DNA of 51,651 nt from Thermoanaerobaculia bacterium (GTDB lineage Bacteria > Acidobacteriota > Thermoanaerobaculia > Gp7-AA8): positions 1 through 51,651 of the forward strand of contig JADGNY010000034.1 of NCBI GenBank assembly GCA_017883235.1. Reading direction: 5' to 3'. The position numbers and the translations under genes were made by a program. The notes beneath the pieces were generated by a model. That model did not search any database. It worked only from the letters and a program-made list of their open reading frames with translations, and had not been told where the DNA came from. Below are positions 8,320-16,950 of this stretch, in pieces; position 1 is the first letter of the stretch; every line of letters begins with the position of its first letter.

Positions 8320-8891
8320 GCTTCGACGATGCGGCCCTCACCCGTCTCAGCGCCATCCTCCGTGCCCGTCCCGCAATCGAGATCGATGCGCCGAAGCTGA
8401 AGCGCGCGGCGGTCCTGATCCCGCTGATCCCGACCGGCGGCGGATGGAGTCTTCTGTTTTCGCGCCGTTCCAAGAACCTTGCCGCGCACAGCGGACAGAT
8501 CGCCTTCCCCGGCGGCGGTGTCCATCCCGGAGAAGCACTCGAAGCGGCGGCGGTGCGCGAGGCGCATGAAGAAGTCGGCATCGCCTCCGAGCGCGTGGAA
8601 TTGATCGGACGGCTCGACGATCTCGTCACCAACAGCGGCTTCCTCGTCGCGCCATTCGCCGGCGTCGTCGATCAGCGTATCGAATACGTGCTGCAGGCGG
8701 CCGAGGTCGACTATGTGTTCGAAGTACCGATCGAGGCGTTACTCAGGCCCGATCAGCCGGAAGTGCGCTACGTGGCATTCCGAAGCAAGAGCTATCCCGC
8801 CTACTTCTACCGCTACGAGCATCACGAGATCTGGGGATTGACAGGACGTATGCTGAAGCACTTCCTCGATTTTGTGTGGAGGAGTGTGTAG
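8271..8891 (+). CDS. NUDIX hydrolase, CoA pyrophosphatase type
   Basis: 206 residues. It probably splits coenzyme A or related nucleoside diphosphates in the cytoplasm. The NUDIX box is complete at residues 82-104 (G, GE, then REAHEEVGI), matching GX5EX7REUXEEXGU. Just before it, LLFSRRSKNL and HSGQIAFPGG form the signature of the CoA-specific subgroup (UPF0035, NudL-like). ATG 8271 overlaps the glycosyltransferase stop by 8 bases, so the two are probably coupled. The first 15 or so residues (Pro/Arg-rich) are encoded by a repeat arm and are unlikely to be part of the fold. Confidence 0.88.
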   Translation: MSDLRPPTPGSRPPAPRFDDAALTRLSAILRARPAIEIDAPKLKRAAVLIPLIPTGGGWSLLFSRRSKNLAAHSGQIAFPGGGVHPGEALEAAAVREAHEEVGIASERVELIGRLDDLVTNSGFLVAPFAGVVDQRIEYVLQAAEVDYVFEVPIEALLRPDQPEVRYVAFRSKSYPAYFYRYEHHEIWGLTGRMLKHFLDFVWRSV

Positions 8892-8893
8892 TT

Positions 8894-8980
8894 CCTGGGA
8901 GCGCGGGCGTCTCGCCCGCGTTTGCAAGCGGCAGGATGGCGGGTATTCAAAACGCGCGCGAGACGCGCGCGGTCCCAGGG
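8894..8980. repeat. Intergenic inverted repeat of the GTCTCGCC family
   Basis: CCTGGGAGCGCGGGCGTCTC with its continuation (8894-8920) pairs imperfectly with 8953-8980 (ending GGTCCCAGG). It fills the gap between two convergent genes and could serve as a bidirectional terminator. The core is shared with repeats near 14.3, 19.0, 21.6 and 51.0 kb. Confidence 0.75.
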
Positions 8981-8982
8981 GG

Positions 8983-10074
8983 TCACTTCTTCAACAGCCC
9001 GTTCACGTAATCCGCCAATCCCTTCCCCTCCGTCCCGGCATCGACTACGGCGCCGTTGACGATGTACGTCGGTGTGGCGCGGACGTCGTTGCTGAAGGCG
9101 GTGCCGACGCCGTTGACGATGCCGGCGATCAGTTCGGGGGACTTCACGTCCGCGTCGTACTTGGCCAGGTCCAGATCGTGATCCTGGGCGAAGCCGCGGG
9201 TGAACTCGTCGATTGTGAATGCGGAGAGCTTTTCCTGATTCTCGTAGACCTTCTCCTTGTACGTCCAGAAAAGGTCCGGCTTCTGGCGCCAGATGGCGCG
9301 GCCGGCCACGGCGGCCGGGAGAGCCCACGGATGGATGCCGAGGAGCGGCGTGTCGTAGCGGATGTAGCGGACCTTATCGCTGTGCGCGGAGAGGATCGGC
9401 TTCATATATCCGGCCGCGCGCTGACAGGAGGGGCACTCGAAGTCGGAGAACTCGATCACCGTCACCTCCGGTTTCGCGGCGCCGGCGGTTGGAGACTGCG
9501 AGAGGTAGCTCTCGAACGCCTTGAGCCGCGTGACGCGATAGTCGGCCGACATCGGCACGAAATGGCCGAAGAAGAAGACGGTCCCCTCGGGATCGATCTC
9601 GCCTTCGAGCGGCAGCTTGCCCCCTTCCATCGTTTGCAAAAGCGTGGCGCGGTAGAGGCCCGTGCGTGTCTTCGTCCGGTCGACGATCGGCTCGAAGACC
9701 TGCTTCAGATTCTGCATCGTGAAGGTCTTGATCTTCTGCTCGAGCGTGCCAGTCGTATCGTCGAGGAACCAGGGGGTGCCCATGAAGAAGTCCCCTTCAT
9801 TCGAGACGATGGCCACCCACTGGCCTTCGCAAGCCTGTTGCTTGCTTGCGATCCGGACCACCGTACCGATCATGTTTCCGGGGAGTGCGTGCTCCAGGGG
9901 GACGCGCGTCTCGGTGACGGGTTGGGAACAGATGGGGAGGGCTTCCTTGATCAGCTTCTCGGCGCGTGCGCCGAGGGACGGAGCCGGTTTCTCCGCCGGT
10001 TTCGCGGGCTCTTCAGCAGCGAGAGCCGCCGAGGCGATGAAAAGGGCGAAGAGCGCAAAGACAAGTCGTTTCAT
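8983..10074 (-). CDS. Secreted DsbA-like thioredoxin-fold protein
   Basis: 363 residues from ATG 10074, which begins a clear signal peptide (MKRLVFALFALFIASAALAA). An upstream ATG in frame adds a Pro-rich stretch with no signal character and was rejected. The C-terminal half is a DsbA/DsbG-type domain with redox motif CPSC (Cys214, Cys217) in FSDFECPSCQRAAGY and a cis-Pro region ATPTYIVNG. The N-terminal half (about 45-190) is a separate domain with no clear relative. Likely role: thiol-disulfide exchange in the periplasm. It ends 2 bp from a hairpin shared with the convergent NUDIX gene. Confidence 0.85.
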   Translation of the reverse strand: MKRLVFALFALFIASAALAAEEPAKPAEKPAPSLGARAEKLIKEALPICSQPVTETRVPLEHALPGNMIGTVVRIASKQQACEGQWVAIVSNEGDFFMGTPWFLDDTTGTLEQKIKTFTMQNLKQVFEPIVDRTKTRTGLYRATLLQTMEGGKLPLEGEIDPEGTVFFFGHFVPMSADYRVTRLKAFESYLSQSPTAGAAKPEVTVIEFSDFECPSCQRAAGYMKPILSAHSDKVRYIRYDTPLLGIHPWALPAAVAGRAIWRQKPDLFWTYKEKVYENQEKLSAFTIDEFTRGFAQDHDLDLAKYDADVKSPELIAGIVNGVGTAFSNDVRATPTYIVNGAVVDAGTEGKGLADYVNGLLKK

Positions 10075-10117
10075 GCAGTCGGCAAACGGAGGAGGCGGGG
10101 GGGGGATTCCACAGCCA

Positions 10118-10190
<73 letters not shown>

Positions 10191-10208
10191 ACGGCTACAA
10201 TCCACCCG

Positions 10209-10649
10209 ATGCAGCTCAGCGATCTCGTGCAGGCGGACGACGTCATCCTCGGCGTTCGTGCGCCTGACGTCGCCGGAGCGGCGGCGGATATTCTCGGACG
10301 GGCACTGCCACATCACGGCTTCGCGCCCGATGCCGTGTGCCGGCTGATCGACGCTGTCATCGCCCGCGAGCGCGAAATGCCGACGACGTGCGGCGCCAGT
10401 GCGATCCCTCACGCGCGCGACGCTGCCGTCGACCGGTTCGTCGCCGCCATCGGAACGAATCGCGACGGCATCATCGAGGGGCAGCGCGAGCCCCGCGTGA
10501 TCATCGCCTTTCTCTCGCCTCTCGAAAAGCACGCCGGGCATCTCGAACTGCTCGCCGCGCTCTCGCGCCTGGCCCACGACACGGCGGCCATGAATGCCAT
10601 CGCCGAGGCGAAGACGGTCGATGAAGTCATCGCCCTACTGAAGCGATAG
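10209..10649 (+). CDS. PTS EIIA domain protein (PtsN/fructose type)
   Basis: 146 residues from ATG 10209. Single-domain EIIA of the fructose/mannitol or nitrogen-PTS class; the phosphorylatable His is His68 in ASAIPHAR. The ending AEAKTVDEVIALLKR is typical of the fold. No EIIB or EIIC gene is nearby, so a regulatory role is more likely than sugar uptake. Its last 15 bases overlap the 3' end of the convergent ABC ATPase gene, which links the expression of the two. The upstream extension of the frame to 10158 lacks protein character. Confidence 0.82.
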   Translation: MQLSDLVQADDVILGVRAPDVAGAAADILGRALPHHGFAPDAVCRLIDAVIAREREMPTTCGASAIPHARDAAVDRFVAAIGTNRDGIIEGQREPRVIIAFLSPLEKHAGHLELLAALSRLAHDTAAMNAIAEAKTVDEVIALLKR

Positions 10650-11942
10650 CCGGTCGGTGTCGTCCTCGTAGGCGAAGAGATTTCCGAACCGCGCCCAGCG
10701 GACCATCGTCTCGAACAAGTCCTCGTAGTTTTCGCGCGGGAGGGCCAGGATGATCATCTCGCGGACGATGTCGGCGCCCACCTCGCCCCCTTCGTGTTGA
10801 AGGAGCGCGGAGACGTCCTGGAACAGCCTGAGTGTGAGGAGGCGCTCGCGCCAGATCGCCTTGCGCTGTTCCGTATCCGCCTGCACGAAGCGGCGGCCTT
10901 CCGCCGTGAGCCGCAGGTTCTGTTTCGGCGTATCGACGAGGTCCAGGATCTCGGCGGCCTTCGTGATGGCGATGATCGTGCCGAATTCATGCGCCGTTTC
11001 CGCGGCCACTTCGAAGATGTCATCCATGCCGCCGCGGGCATCGAGGTATTCGAGGAGGCCGATGATCTCGGACGTGTCTACGCGCGGAAGCGCTTCGATC
11101 CGCGCCACCCGAGGAGCGACGGAAGCCGGAAGGTCGGGCATTTCCGATCCGGTGATGATTTCGTGGAGGTAATCGACGAGCTCCTGCGACTCGCGCGAGC
11201 GCGGGTCGCGCGGCCTGGGAATCGGATTCTGCACGATCGTCCGCACGCGGCCCGGATGGCTGCTGAGGACGATGATGCGGTCGGCCATGTAGGCCACTTC
11301 CTTGATGTCGTGGCTGACCATGAGGATCGACGATGGGTTCTGATCCTCCGGCGCCCACAGGTCGATGACCTCCGCGCGCAACCCCTCGGCGGTGAGGGCG
11401 TCGACATGGCTGAACGGTTCGTCCATGAAGAGGATCTCGGGATTGATCGAGAGCGCGCGGGCGATCCCGAGGCGTTGCTTCATGCCGCCCGACAACTCGC
11501 GCGGATACGCCTCCTCGAAGCCGGCCAGTCCGACGGTGCGGATCGATTGCTCGGCGCGCGCTTTGATCCCGTCGGGAGGCAGGCCGGCGGCGCGCAGCAC
11601 GATCTCGACGTTCTCGCTCACACTCATCCAGGGATAAAGAGCGAAGCTCTGGAAGACGATGGCCACGCCGGGGGTCAGTCCGTCGACCTTGGTGCCGCGA
11701 TAGAAGACCTCGCCGTGTGTCGGGCGGATCAGGCCCGCCAGAATGCGCAGGATCGTCGACTTGCCGCAGCCGGAGGGACCGAGCAGCGCCACCACTTCGA
11801 GCGGCTTGATGGCGACGTCGATGTCTTCGAGAACGCGTAGCGTGGAGCCGTTCGGCAAGGCGAAATCGTGCGATACGCCGCGGATCTCGCAGAGCGCTTC
11901 GGTGGTCTGCGTTTCTTCGGGTGTAATCATTGCGGCGGTCAT
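10635..11942 (-). CDS. ABC transporter ATPase, nitrate/sulfonate type with C-terminal domain
   Basis: 435 residues. Powers the double permease encoded just upstream. Walker A GPSGCGKST (55-63), Q-loop FQSFALYPW, signature LSGGMKQR and Walker B ILFMDEP are all present, followed by the H-loop in VSHDIKEV. After about residue 270 comes a roughly 150-residue domain of the type called AAA-associated C-terminal, found in nitrate/taurine-like importers. The start has an ideal AGGAGG site 5 bases upstream. The gap to the permease is 10 bp, so the two form an operon. No periplasmic binding protein is encoded nearby, so the substrate is unknown. Confidence 0.9.
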   Translation of the reverse strand: MTAAMITPEETQTTEALCEIRGVSHDFALPNGSTLRVLEDIDVAIKPLEVVALLGPSGCGKSTILRILAGLIRPTHGEVFYRGTKVDGLTPGVAIVFQSFALYPWMSVSENVEIVLRAAGLPPDGIKARAEQSIRTVGLAGFEEAYPRELSGGMKQRLGIARALSINPEILFMDEPFSHVDALTAEGLRAEVIDLWAPEDQNPSSILMVSHDIKEVAYMADRIIVLSSHPGRVRTIVQNPIPRPRDPRSRESQELVDYLHEIITGSEMPDLPASVAPRVARIEALPRVDTSEIIGLLEYLDARGGMDDIFEVAAETAHEFGTIIAITKAAEILDLVDTPKQNLRLTAEGRRFVQADTEQRKAIWRERLLTLRLFQDVSALLQHEGGEVGADIVREMIILALPRENYEDLFETMVRWARFGNLFAYEDDTDRLSLQ

Positions 11943-11952
11943 CAGTTCCTCC

Positions 11953-13689
11953 TCATTTGCTCAGTGAGAAGCGCTCTTCGGCAATGGCGTACAGGCGTTT
12001 CCAGACCGTGCGGTTGAACAACACTACGACGAGCGCCATCACCATCACGCTGGCGGCGAGGTGTGGGAAATCGGCGCGTTCCGCGGCGAGGCTGATCTGT
12101 GCGCCGAGGCCGTTTGTGGCCAGTACATGGCCCTTGAAGGTCATGATCTCGGCCACGATGCTGGCGTTCCATGCGCCGCCTGCCGCCGTCACCCATCCCG
12201 TGACGAGATAGGGGAAAACGGCGGGAAGGTAGAGGGCGAGGAACCGCAGCCGGCGGCGCAATCGATAGCTGTGCGCCGCTTCGCGCAGATCGCTGGGAAT
12301 GGCCATCGAGCCGGCGATCACATTGAACAGGATGTACCACTGCGTGCCGAGCAGCATGAGCACGACGCTTCCCCATCCAAGAGACACGCCCGCGGCTCGC
12401 AGCATGGCGATGACGAGCGGAAAGAGCATCGGTGCGGGGAAGGAGGCCGCGACCTGAACGATCGGTTGAAAGATGCGCGACAGCTTCGGCGACAGGCCGA
12501 TGGCCAGTCCCGCCGGAAGCGCCCAGAGTGTTCCGAGCGCGGTGGACAGCAGCACGCGGCCGAGGGTCAATCCGCCCGCCCGGAGAATGGGCATCCATTC
12601 ACCGAGCCGGATCTGGCGAAGCAGCGTCACCAGCCGCCATGCGCCGAACAACAGCGTGACCATGAGGATCGCGAAAAGCGCCAGCGACCAGACGCGCGAC
12701 GCCGGTGCGTTCTGCGCGTCCGCTGCCGCGCGCGGGTGTTTCGGCCGGGGGCGGTGAAGCTTCGCGAAGAGCGTTCCGATCCACTCCAGGACGGCCGACC
12801 GGCGCAACCAGTCGTAGAGCCACGACGACGCGGTCTGTTCCTCGGCACCCTCTTCGACGCGGAACTTCTGCGACCAGACCACCACCGGACGCCACAGCAC
12901 CTGGTCGAGCGCGACGATCATCGTAATCATCGCGAAGATCGCCCACAGCATGGCCCGGACGTCCCCCTTCTCCTCGGCCACGCTCATGTACGAGCCGATG
13001 CCTGGCAGGCGGAAATCCTTGTCGCCGAGGACGAACGACTCGGTGATCATCAGAAAGAACCACCCGCCGGCCATGCTCATCATGCTGTTCCAGACCAGAC
13101 CGATGGTCGCGAACGGCAGCTCGACCCACTTGAGCTGTTCCCACCAACTGAAGCGGTACGTCGTGGCCGCCTCGAGCTGGTCTTTCGGAACGGAACGAAG
13201 CGAGTGATAAAAGCTGAAGGTCATGTTCCAGGCCTGGCCGCTGAAGATCATCAGGATCGACGCCAGCTCCAGGCCGATGTTGCTGCGCGGAAAGACTGCC
13301 ACCAGCGCCAGGACGACGCTCGGCATGAAGCCGAGCACCGGGATGCTCTGCAGGATGTCGAGCATCGGAAGCAGCACCCGGTCGGCGATGGCGTCTTTCG
13401 CCGCCCAGTAGCCGTAGACGAGCGTGAAGGTGAGCGAGAGGACGTAGGCGATCAGACCCCGCGACAGCGAGTAGAGGACGTAGACCGGCAACGCGGAGGG
13501 AGAGAGGTCGATGTGGACCTGGGGACGCAGCGTGCGCCATTCGCCGGCCAGTGAGATCAGGCCGAACACGGTGCCGATCAGCGCAACGAGCAGGACCAGA
13601 TCGAACCAGCCGGCACGCCGGAACCGTTCGAGAAAGGCGGTGGCCTCTCCCCAAACGCCCTGCGACTGGGCGCGGGCGCGGTCAGGCAC
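11953..13689 (-). CDS. ABC transporter permease, two fused MetI-like domains
   Basis: 578 residues from GTG 13689 with GGGAG about 5 bases upstream. Two copies of a binding-protein-dependent transport permease are fused. The first, about 20-265, has an EAA-like loop at LEAATTYRFSWWEQLKWVELP. The second, about 325-575, has its loop at LREAAHSYRLRRRLRFLALYLP. They are separated by a charged linker. Around twelve membrane helices are expected. With the ATPase downstream this makes a complete membrane part of an importer of the nitrate/sulfonate class. A short Ser-rich ORF and a 9-bp-stem hairpin precede it and may control it. Confidence 0.9.
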   Translation of the reverse strand: MPDRARAQSQGVWGEATAFLERFRRAGWFDLVLLVALIGTVFGLISLAGEWRTLRPQVHIDLSPSALPVYVLYSLSRGLIAYVLSLTFTLVYGYWAAKDAIADRVLLPMLDILQSIPVLGFMPSVVLALVAVFPRSNIGLELASILMIFSGQAWNMTFSFYHSLRSVPKDQLEAATTYRFSWWEQLKWVELPFATIGLVWNSMMSMAGGWFFLMITESFVLGDKDFRLPGIGSYMSVAEEKGDVRAMLWAIFAMITMIVALDQVLWRPVVVWSQKFRVEEGAEEQTASSWLYDWLRRSAVLEWIGTLFAKLHRPRPKHPRAAADAQNAPASRVWSLALFAILMVTLLFGAWRLVTLLRQIRLGEWMPILRAGGLTLGRVLLSTALGTLWALPAGLAIGLSPKLSRIFQPIVQVAASFPAPMLFPLVIAMLRAAGVSLGWGSVVLMLLGTQWYILFNVIAGSMAIPSDLREAAHSYRLRRRLRFLALYLPAVFPYLVTGWVTAAGGAWNASIVAEIMTFKGHVLATNGLGAQISLAAERADFPHLAASVMVMALVVVLFNRTVWKRLYAIAEERFSLSK

Positions 13690-13746
13690 GCGCCTCTCCC
13701 TTCACGTGGCAAAGTGAAATTGCGATGACCTGGTTCTGCATGTTGC

Positions 13747-13774
13747 CTCCGTTCAGCCGCGATCGAACGGAGGT
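13747..13774 (-). promoter_or_regulatory. Hairpin in the leader of the ABC permease gene
   Basis: CCTCCGTTC and GAACGGAGG form a perfect 9-bp stem around a 10-base loop, 57 bp before the permease start and 17 bp after the stop of a small leader ORF. It could be an RNA attenuator-like element or a protein-binding palindrome; the sequence does not decide. Confidence 0.5.
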
Positions 13775-13791
13775 GGGGAGGCGGAGAGAAC

Positions 13792-13887
13792 TTACCCGCG
13801 AACCGGCCGGTCCGACACGATCGCCGAGGAGCTCATCCGCGTAGACGGAGGCTCCATCCGGCTGCTACTACTTCCTGTGTCGCTCAT
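13792..13887 (-). CDS. Possible 31-residue Ser-rich leader peptide
   Basis: ATG 13887 has AGAGGA eight bases upstream. The short frame is rich in Ser (nine), with Met, Pro and Arg, and begins MSDTGSSSSRMEPP. It ends 102 bp before the permease start, with a hairpin in between, the order expected of a leader peptide. It could equally be chance; only the ribosome site and position support it. Confidence 0.35.
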   Translation of the reverse strand: MSDTGSSSSRMEPPSTRMSSSAIVSDRPVRG

Positions 13888-13901
13888 CGTTTTGTCCTCT
13901 G

Positions 13902-13932
13902 ACGTTACGGGTTGGATAGTACTACGTTACGG
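13902..13932. promoter_or_regulatory. Direct repeat, possible operator of the ABC operon
   Basis: ACGTTACGG occurs at 13902-13910 and 13924-13932, exactly 22 bp (about two helical turns) apart, upstream of the leader ORF. Such spacing is typical of binding by a dimeric regulator to one DNA face. Confidence 0.35.
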
Positions 13933-14129
13933 AGCGTCGGGCGTCTCGCCGGCTGCTTGACAACATCACTGTCATCCTGAGCCGCCGGAGCCGCGTAGCG
14001 CGAAGCGCGGAGATGGCGTAGAGCCTGCCCTGAGCGCAGCCGAAGGGACGGTCGAAGGACCCCCAGCCTGAAACCAGGGAAGGGTGGGGGATGCCTTCTT
14101 TTGCACCGCCGCCGTCCAAGATGATCACC

Positions 14130-14291
14130 GGAGTGATCGACACCCTCGAGGTGCGCGAGCTGGAAGTACACGACCGCAACGGCCGCAACTACCTCCTGCG
14201 CATCCGCCCCTATAAGACCGCCGACAACAAGATCGACGGGGCAGTGCTGGTGCTCATCGACATCGACCAGTTGAAGAAGAAGAAGGTGTAG
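14130..14291 (+). pseudogene. Remnant of a PAS domain from a CheB/CheR-type fusion
   Basis: The stretch EVRELEVHDRNGRNYLLRIR, continued by PYKTADNKIDGAVLVLIDID, matches the way the PAS domain ends in large CheB-CheR-PAS signalling fusions. Only about 50 residues remain. The upstream DNA is intergenic repeat sequence and no methyltransferase domain precedes it. It is open from an ATG at 14091 but is most simply a decaying 3' fragment. It is followed directly by a composite inverted repeat. Confidence 0.55.
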
Positions 14292-14736
14292 CGCGAAGCG
14301 CCCGGAGCGCTGGCGTCTCGCCGGCTGGCCCGGAGGCGTCTCGCCTCCGGTCTGGCCCGCACCAACATTTTGCTGATAACCAAGCGGCGTCCGCCCCAAT
14401 GTGCGCCGCGTTAGCGGCACGAAGAAGGTAGCCAGGGGTGCGAGCGTTTTTTGCGAGCACCCCTGGTAAAGAGATGCCATGGTTTGGTGCCGCGTCAGCG
14501 GCACTGGAGTAATCGGGGACTCCATCTAGTGCCGCTGACGCGGCACGCTTCCAGGAGACAACGCAGACCAGGGGTGCTCGCAAAAGCCGCTCGCACCCCT
14601 GGCTACCGGTCTTGCTGCCGCTAACGCGGCACTTGAGGCCGGTTACCAATCAAATGTTTGGGGTCTTGTCACACCGGAGGCGAGGACGCCTCCGGGCCAG
14701 CCGGCGAGACGCCAGCGCTCCGTCGCGCTTCGCGCT
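14290..14736. repeat. Composite inverted-repeat element (MITE-like), about 445 bp
   Basis: The outer arms begin GCGCGAAGCG then CGGAGCGCTGGCGTCTCGCC (from 14303) and are mirrored at 14692-14736. Nested inside are further inverted pairs: a 'GTGCCGC...GCGGCAC' set and an 'AGGGGTGCGAGCG' pair around 14430-14600. The outer arms are the same as those of the smaller element at 21602-21729, which suggests a shared element with an insertion here. No protein is encoded. Confidence 0.8.
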
Positions 14737-14755
14737 TTTGCGGCGCGCTACGCGC

Positions 14756-15170
14756 TTACCGGCGACGTAACCGCTTCTGCACCGATTCGATCTCGCCGCG
14801 GATGAAATCCACCTGCGCGAGAAGCTCTTCGACCTCGTTCGCCACGCCGCGCCCGTTGGCCTTGTGGGTGCGGTGTGTTCTGCGCTCCTCGGCCAGCGAG
14901 CGCCAGAGCTGCGCGCGCTCACCGGTCTGCATGCCGCTGATGGCGCGGACGAGCGGATCGACACCTTCCTTGGCATCGGCATCTTCGAGGATTTCGTGCG
15001 GCGTCAGCTTCAGAATACGGGTCAGCGTGAGGAAGAGGCCCAAGTCGACATTCTGCTTGTCGCGCTCGATGCGCGACAGCGTGGCGGCGCTGATATCCGC
15101 CCGCGAGGCCAACTCAGTCAGCGAAAGATTTCGCGACGTGACGCAGTTCCTCGCAGTCCTGGTATGCCAC
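14756..15170 (-). CDS. XRE-family transcriptional regulator, 5' end uncertain
   Basis: About 130 residues. A helix-turn-helix is plain: RNLSLTELASRADISAATLS followed by RIERDKQNVDLGLFLTLTRI. After it come an acidic linker and a C-terminal helix (VEELLAQVDFIRGEIESVQ). The frame has no ATG, GTG or TTG start between the upstream gene's stop (15181) and the HTH. A GTG at 15170 lies in another frame and would give the expected leading helix, so a small frameshift (real, or a sequencing error) near 15125-15135 is likely. The next gene upstream ends 10 bp away, so they may be co-transcribed. Confidence 0.6.
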
Positions 15171-15180
15171 CGAATGCAAG

Positions 15181-16809
15181 TCAGCCCGCCGCGTCCGGAG
15201 CAATACGTCCGGCCCACTTCTCTTCCGGCAGCACCAACTTGCGGCTGAAGAGCTTCTTGAGCAGCTTCAACGCTCCGATGCGCCAGAGGATGTAGCCGGG
15301 ATAGCCGGTGATCACGGAGAACTCGCCGTGTTTCAGATGGCGCAGGCCCTGCTGGATCAGCCACGGGATGCGGGACAGAAGGATCAGGATCGGATACGAC
15401 GCCTGCGGCTCGTCATACGCCCGGACCTTCGTCAGCCAGCGGTCGAACGTTTTGCGGGACGGCTTCCAGACCATCAGCACGTACAGCAGCACGTTCGCCC
15501 ACGTCGGCCGCAGCGCGGTGTAGTTCTCGTTGATCTGCTCGACGTCGAACCCCTCGGCGATCATCTGCTTTTCCAGCGACGTGTTCGGGATGACCCGCAG
15601 CGAGAAGATGTTGAGCGTGAACGGCCTGGCCATCCGGTAGATCAGCTCCAGCGTGTCGACCACGTCCTGCCGCGTCTCGATCGGATTGTCGACGATGATG
15701 TCGTACGACGGATTGATCTGATAGTCGGCGAACTCCGCCAGCGCCGCCGCTGCCTGTTCGATGCGCGGCACCGGCGTCGGCCGCTTGTAGAACTTGAGGA
15801 TCCGCTCGCTTCCGCTCTGCACGCCCATGCGCACGCGGTTCATCCCCGCCCACGTCAGGATTTCCACCTTGTCGCGCTGCACGTAGGTCGGGATCACGCC
15901 GTAGATGCAGAACTCCAGGCCGACCTGATCGCGCCAGCGGGTGGCGAAGTCGGTCAGCTCACGCAGCGAGATGGCCATGAAACTGTCGTCATAGAAGAGG
16001 ACCGTCTTCAGATAGGGATGGACCTTCAGTGCCGCCTGCACCTCGCCGATGATGTAGTCGACGCCGCTGTGCCGGATCTTGCGGTAGTTGGCATCGTTGG
16101 CGATGAAGACGGTGTTGCCGCAGTAGGTGCAGTGCAGCGGACAGCCGATCGACCAGACCGCCGGATAGGCCAGGCCGTTGTTGGCCAGGTAGTCGCCGCG
16201 CGTGACCTGCCGAAAACCCTTCTCGGGCTGGTAGATCCCCTCCGCGCCGCCGTACTTCGGATAGGGGAGCGCGGCCAGCTCCGACGACGACATCAGCGGA
16301 CGGAAGACGTTGCGCTTGATCTCGCCGGACGCCCGCTCCTTGAACCAGAAGCTGCTGGTGTTCCGGAAGTCGCTGCCGTTCTCGAAGTGATGCAGCCACT
16401 CCGCGAAGGCCAGCTCTCCCTCCCCGGTGCAGATGGCGTCGACATCCGCCTTGATGGCATCCTCGGGATAGATGATCGGATGGATCCCGCCCCACATCGA
16501 GTAGGCCTTGGGGTTGATCTCCCGCACCCACGTGGCCAGCTCTTTGGTCAGGTCGGCATACCCGGTCATCGAGGAGAAGGCCACCACGTCCGCCTGGGCC
16601 AGATTCTGCGCGATCTCCTCAACCTCGGCCGTTCCAAACTCCCGCCCCTCTCCCACCTTCCGGACAAACGACTTCCACATCGACCGATACCGCTGCGTCC
16701 CGACGTAGAACGTGCGGGTATCCGGATTGATCTTCTCCGCATACGCCGCGAACTTCCGGAACCCGGTAGCGGTGATGCCGTCTTCGAGGGAAACGAGATG
16801 GATTCTCAT
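15181..16809 (-). CDS. B12-binding-domain radical SAM protein
   Basis: 542 residues from ATG 16809. The N-terminal Rossmann-like region (about 1-135, GGIHPIIYPEDAI and CTGEGE) is the cobalamin-binding domain type, though without an obvious DxHxxG. The radical SAM core starts at about 217 with CxxxCxxC (Cys223, 227, 230) in IGCPLHCTYCGN, which holds a 4Fe-4S cluster that cleaves S-adenosylmethionine. Then follow FYDDSF and GVQSGSE. A C-terminal helical part contains VLLYVLMVWKPSRKTFDRWL. Enzymes of this type methylate or rearrange unactivated carbons; the substrate is unknown here. The preceding frame to 16896 has no protein character. Confidence 0.88.
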   Translation of the reverse strand: MRIHLVSLEDGITATGFRKFAAYAEKINPDTRTFYVGTQRYRSMWKSFVRKVGEGREFGTAEVEEIAQNLAQADVVAFSSMTGYADLTKELATWVREINPKAYSMWGGIHPIIYPEDAIKADVDAICTGEGELAFAEWLHHFENGSDFRNTSSFWFKERASGEIKRNVFRPLMSSSELAALPYPKYGGAEGIYQPEKGFRQVTRGDYLANNGLAYPAVWSIGCPLHCTYCGNTVFIANDANYRKIRHSGVDYIIGEVQAALKVHPYLKTVLFYDDSFMAISLRELTDFATRWRDQVGLEFCIYGVIPTYVQRDKVEILTWAGMNRVRMGVQSGSERILKFYKRPTPVPRIEQAAAALAEFADYQINPSYDIIVDNPIETRQDVVDTLELIYRMARPFTLNIFSLRVIPNTSLEKQMIAEGFDVEQINENYTALRPTWANVLLYVLMVWKPSRKTFDRWLTKVRAYDEPQASYPILILLSRIPWLIQQGLRHLKHGEFSVITGYPGYILWRIGALKLLKKLFSRKLVLPEEKWAGRIAPDAAG

Positions 16810-16950
16810 GGGGTTGCGAGGTGGCGAAGCGTAGAGACGGGCGATGTTATTCCGATTTTGCGTGATGCCGGCAGACCTAGCAGCGTCTCGCCGCAACGCT
16901 CGGCCCGGTCGCTGGGTGCCAGTCTGGTTGAACGTATACTGTCGCAGATT

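Noticed and set aside
12061-13554. 497-codon plus-strand frame
   Set aside because: Antisense of the permease gene; highly charged, no domain.
15328-16950. Very long plus-strand frame opposite the radical SAM gene
   Set aside because: Composition is that of an antisense shadow in high-GC DNA; only its last part (from 16951) has protein character.
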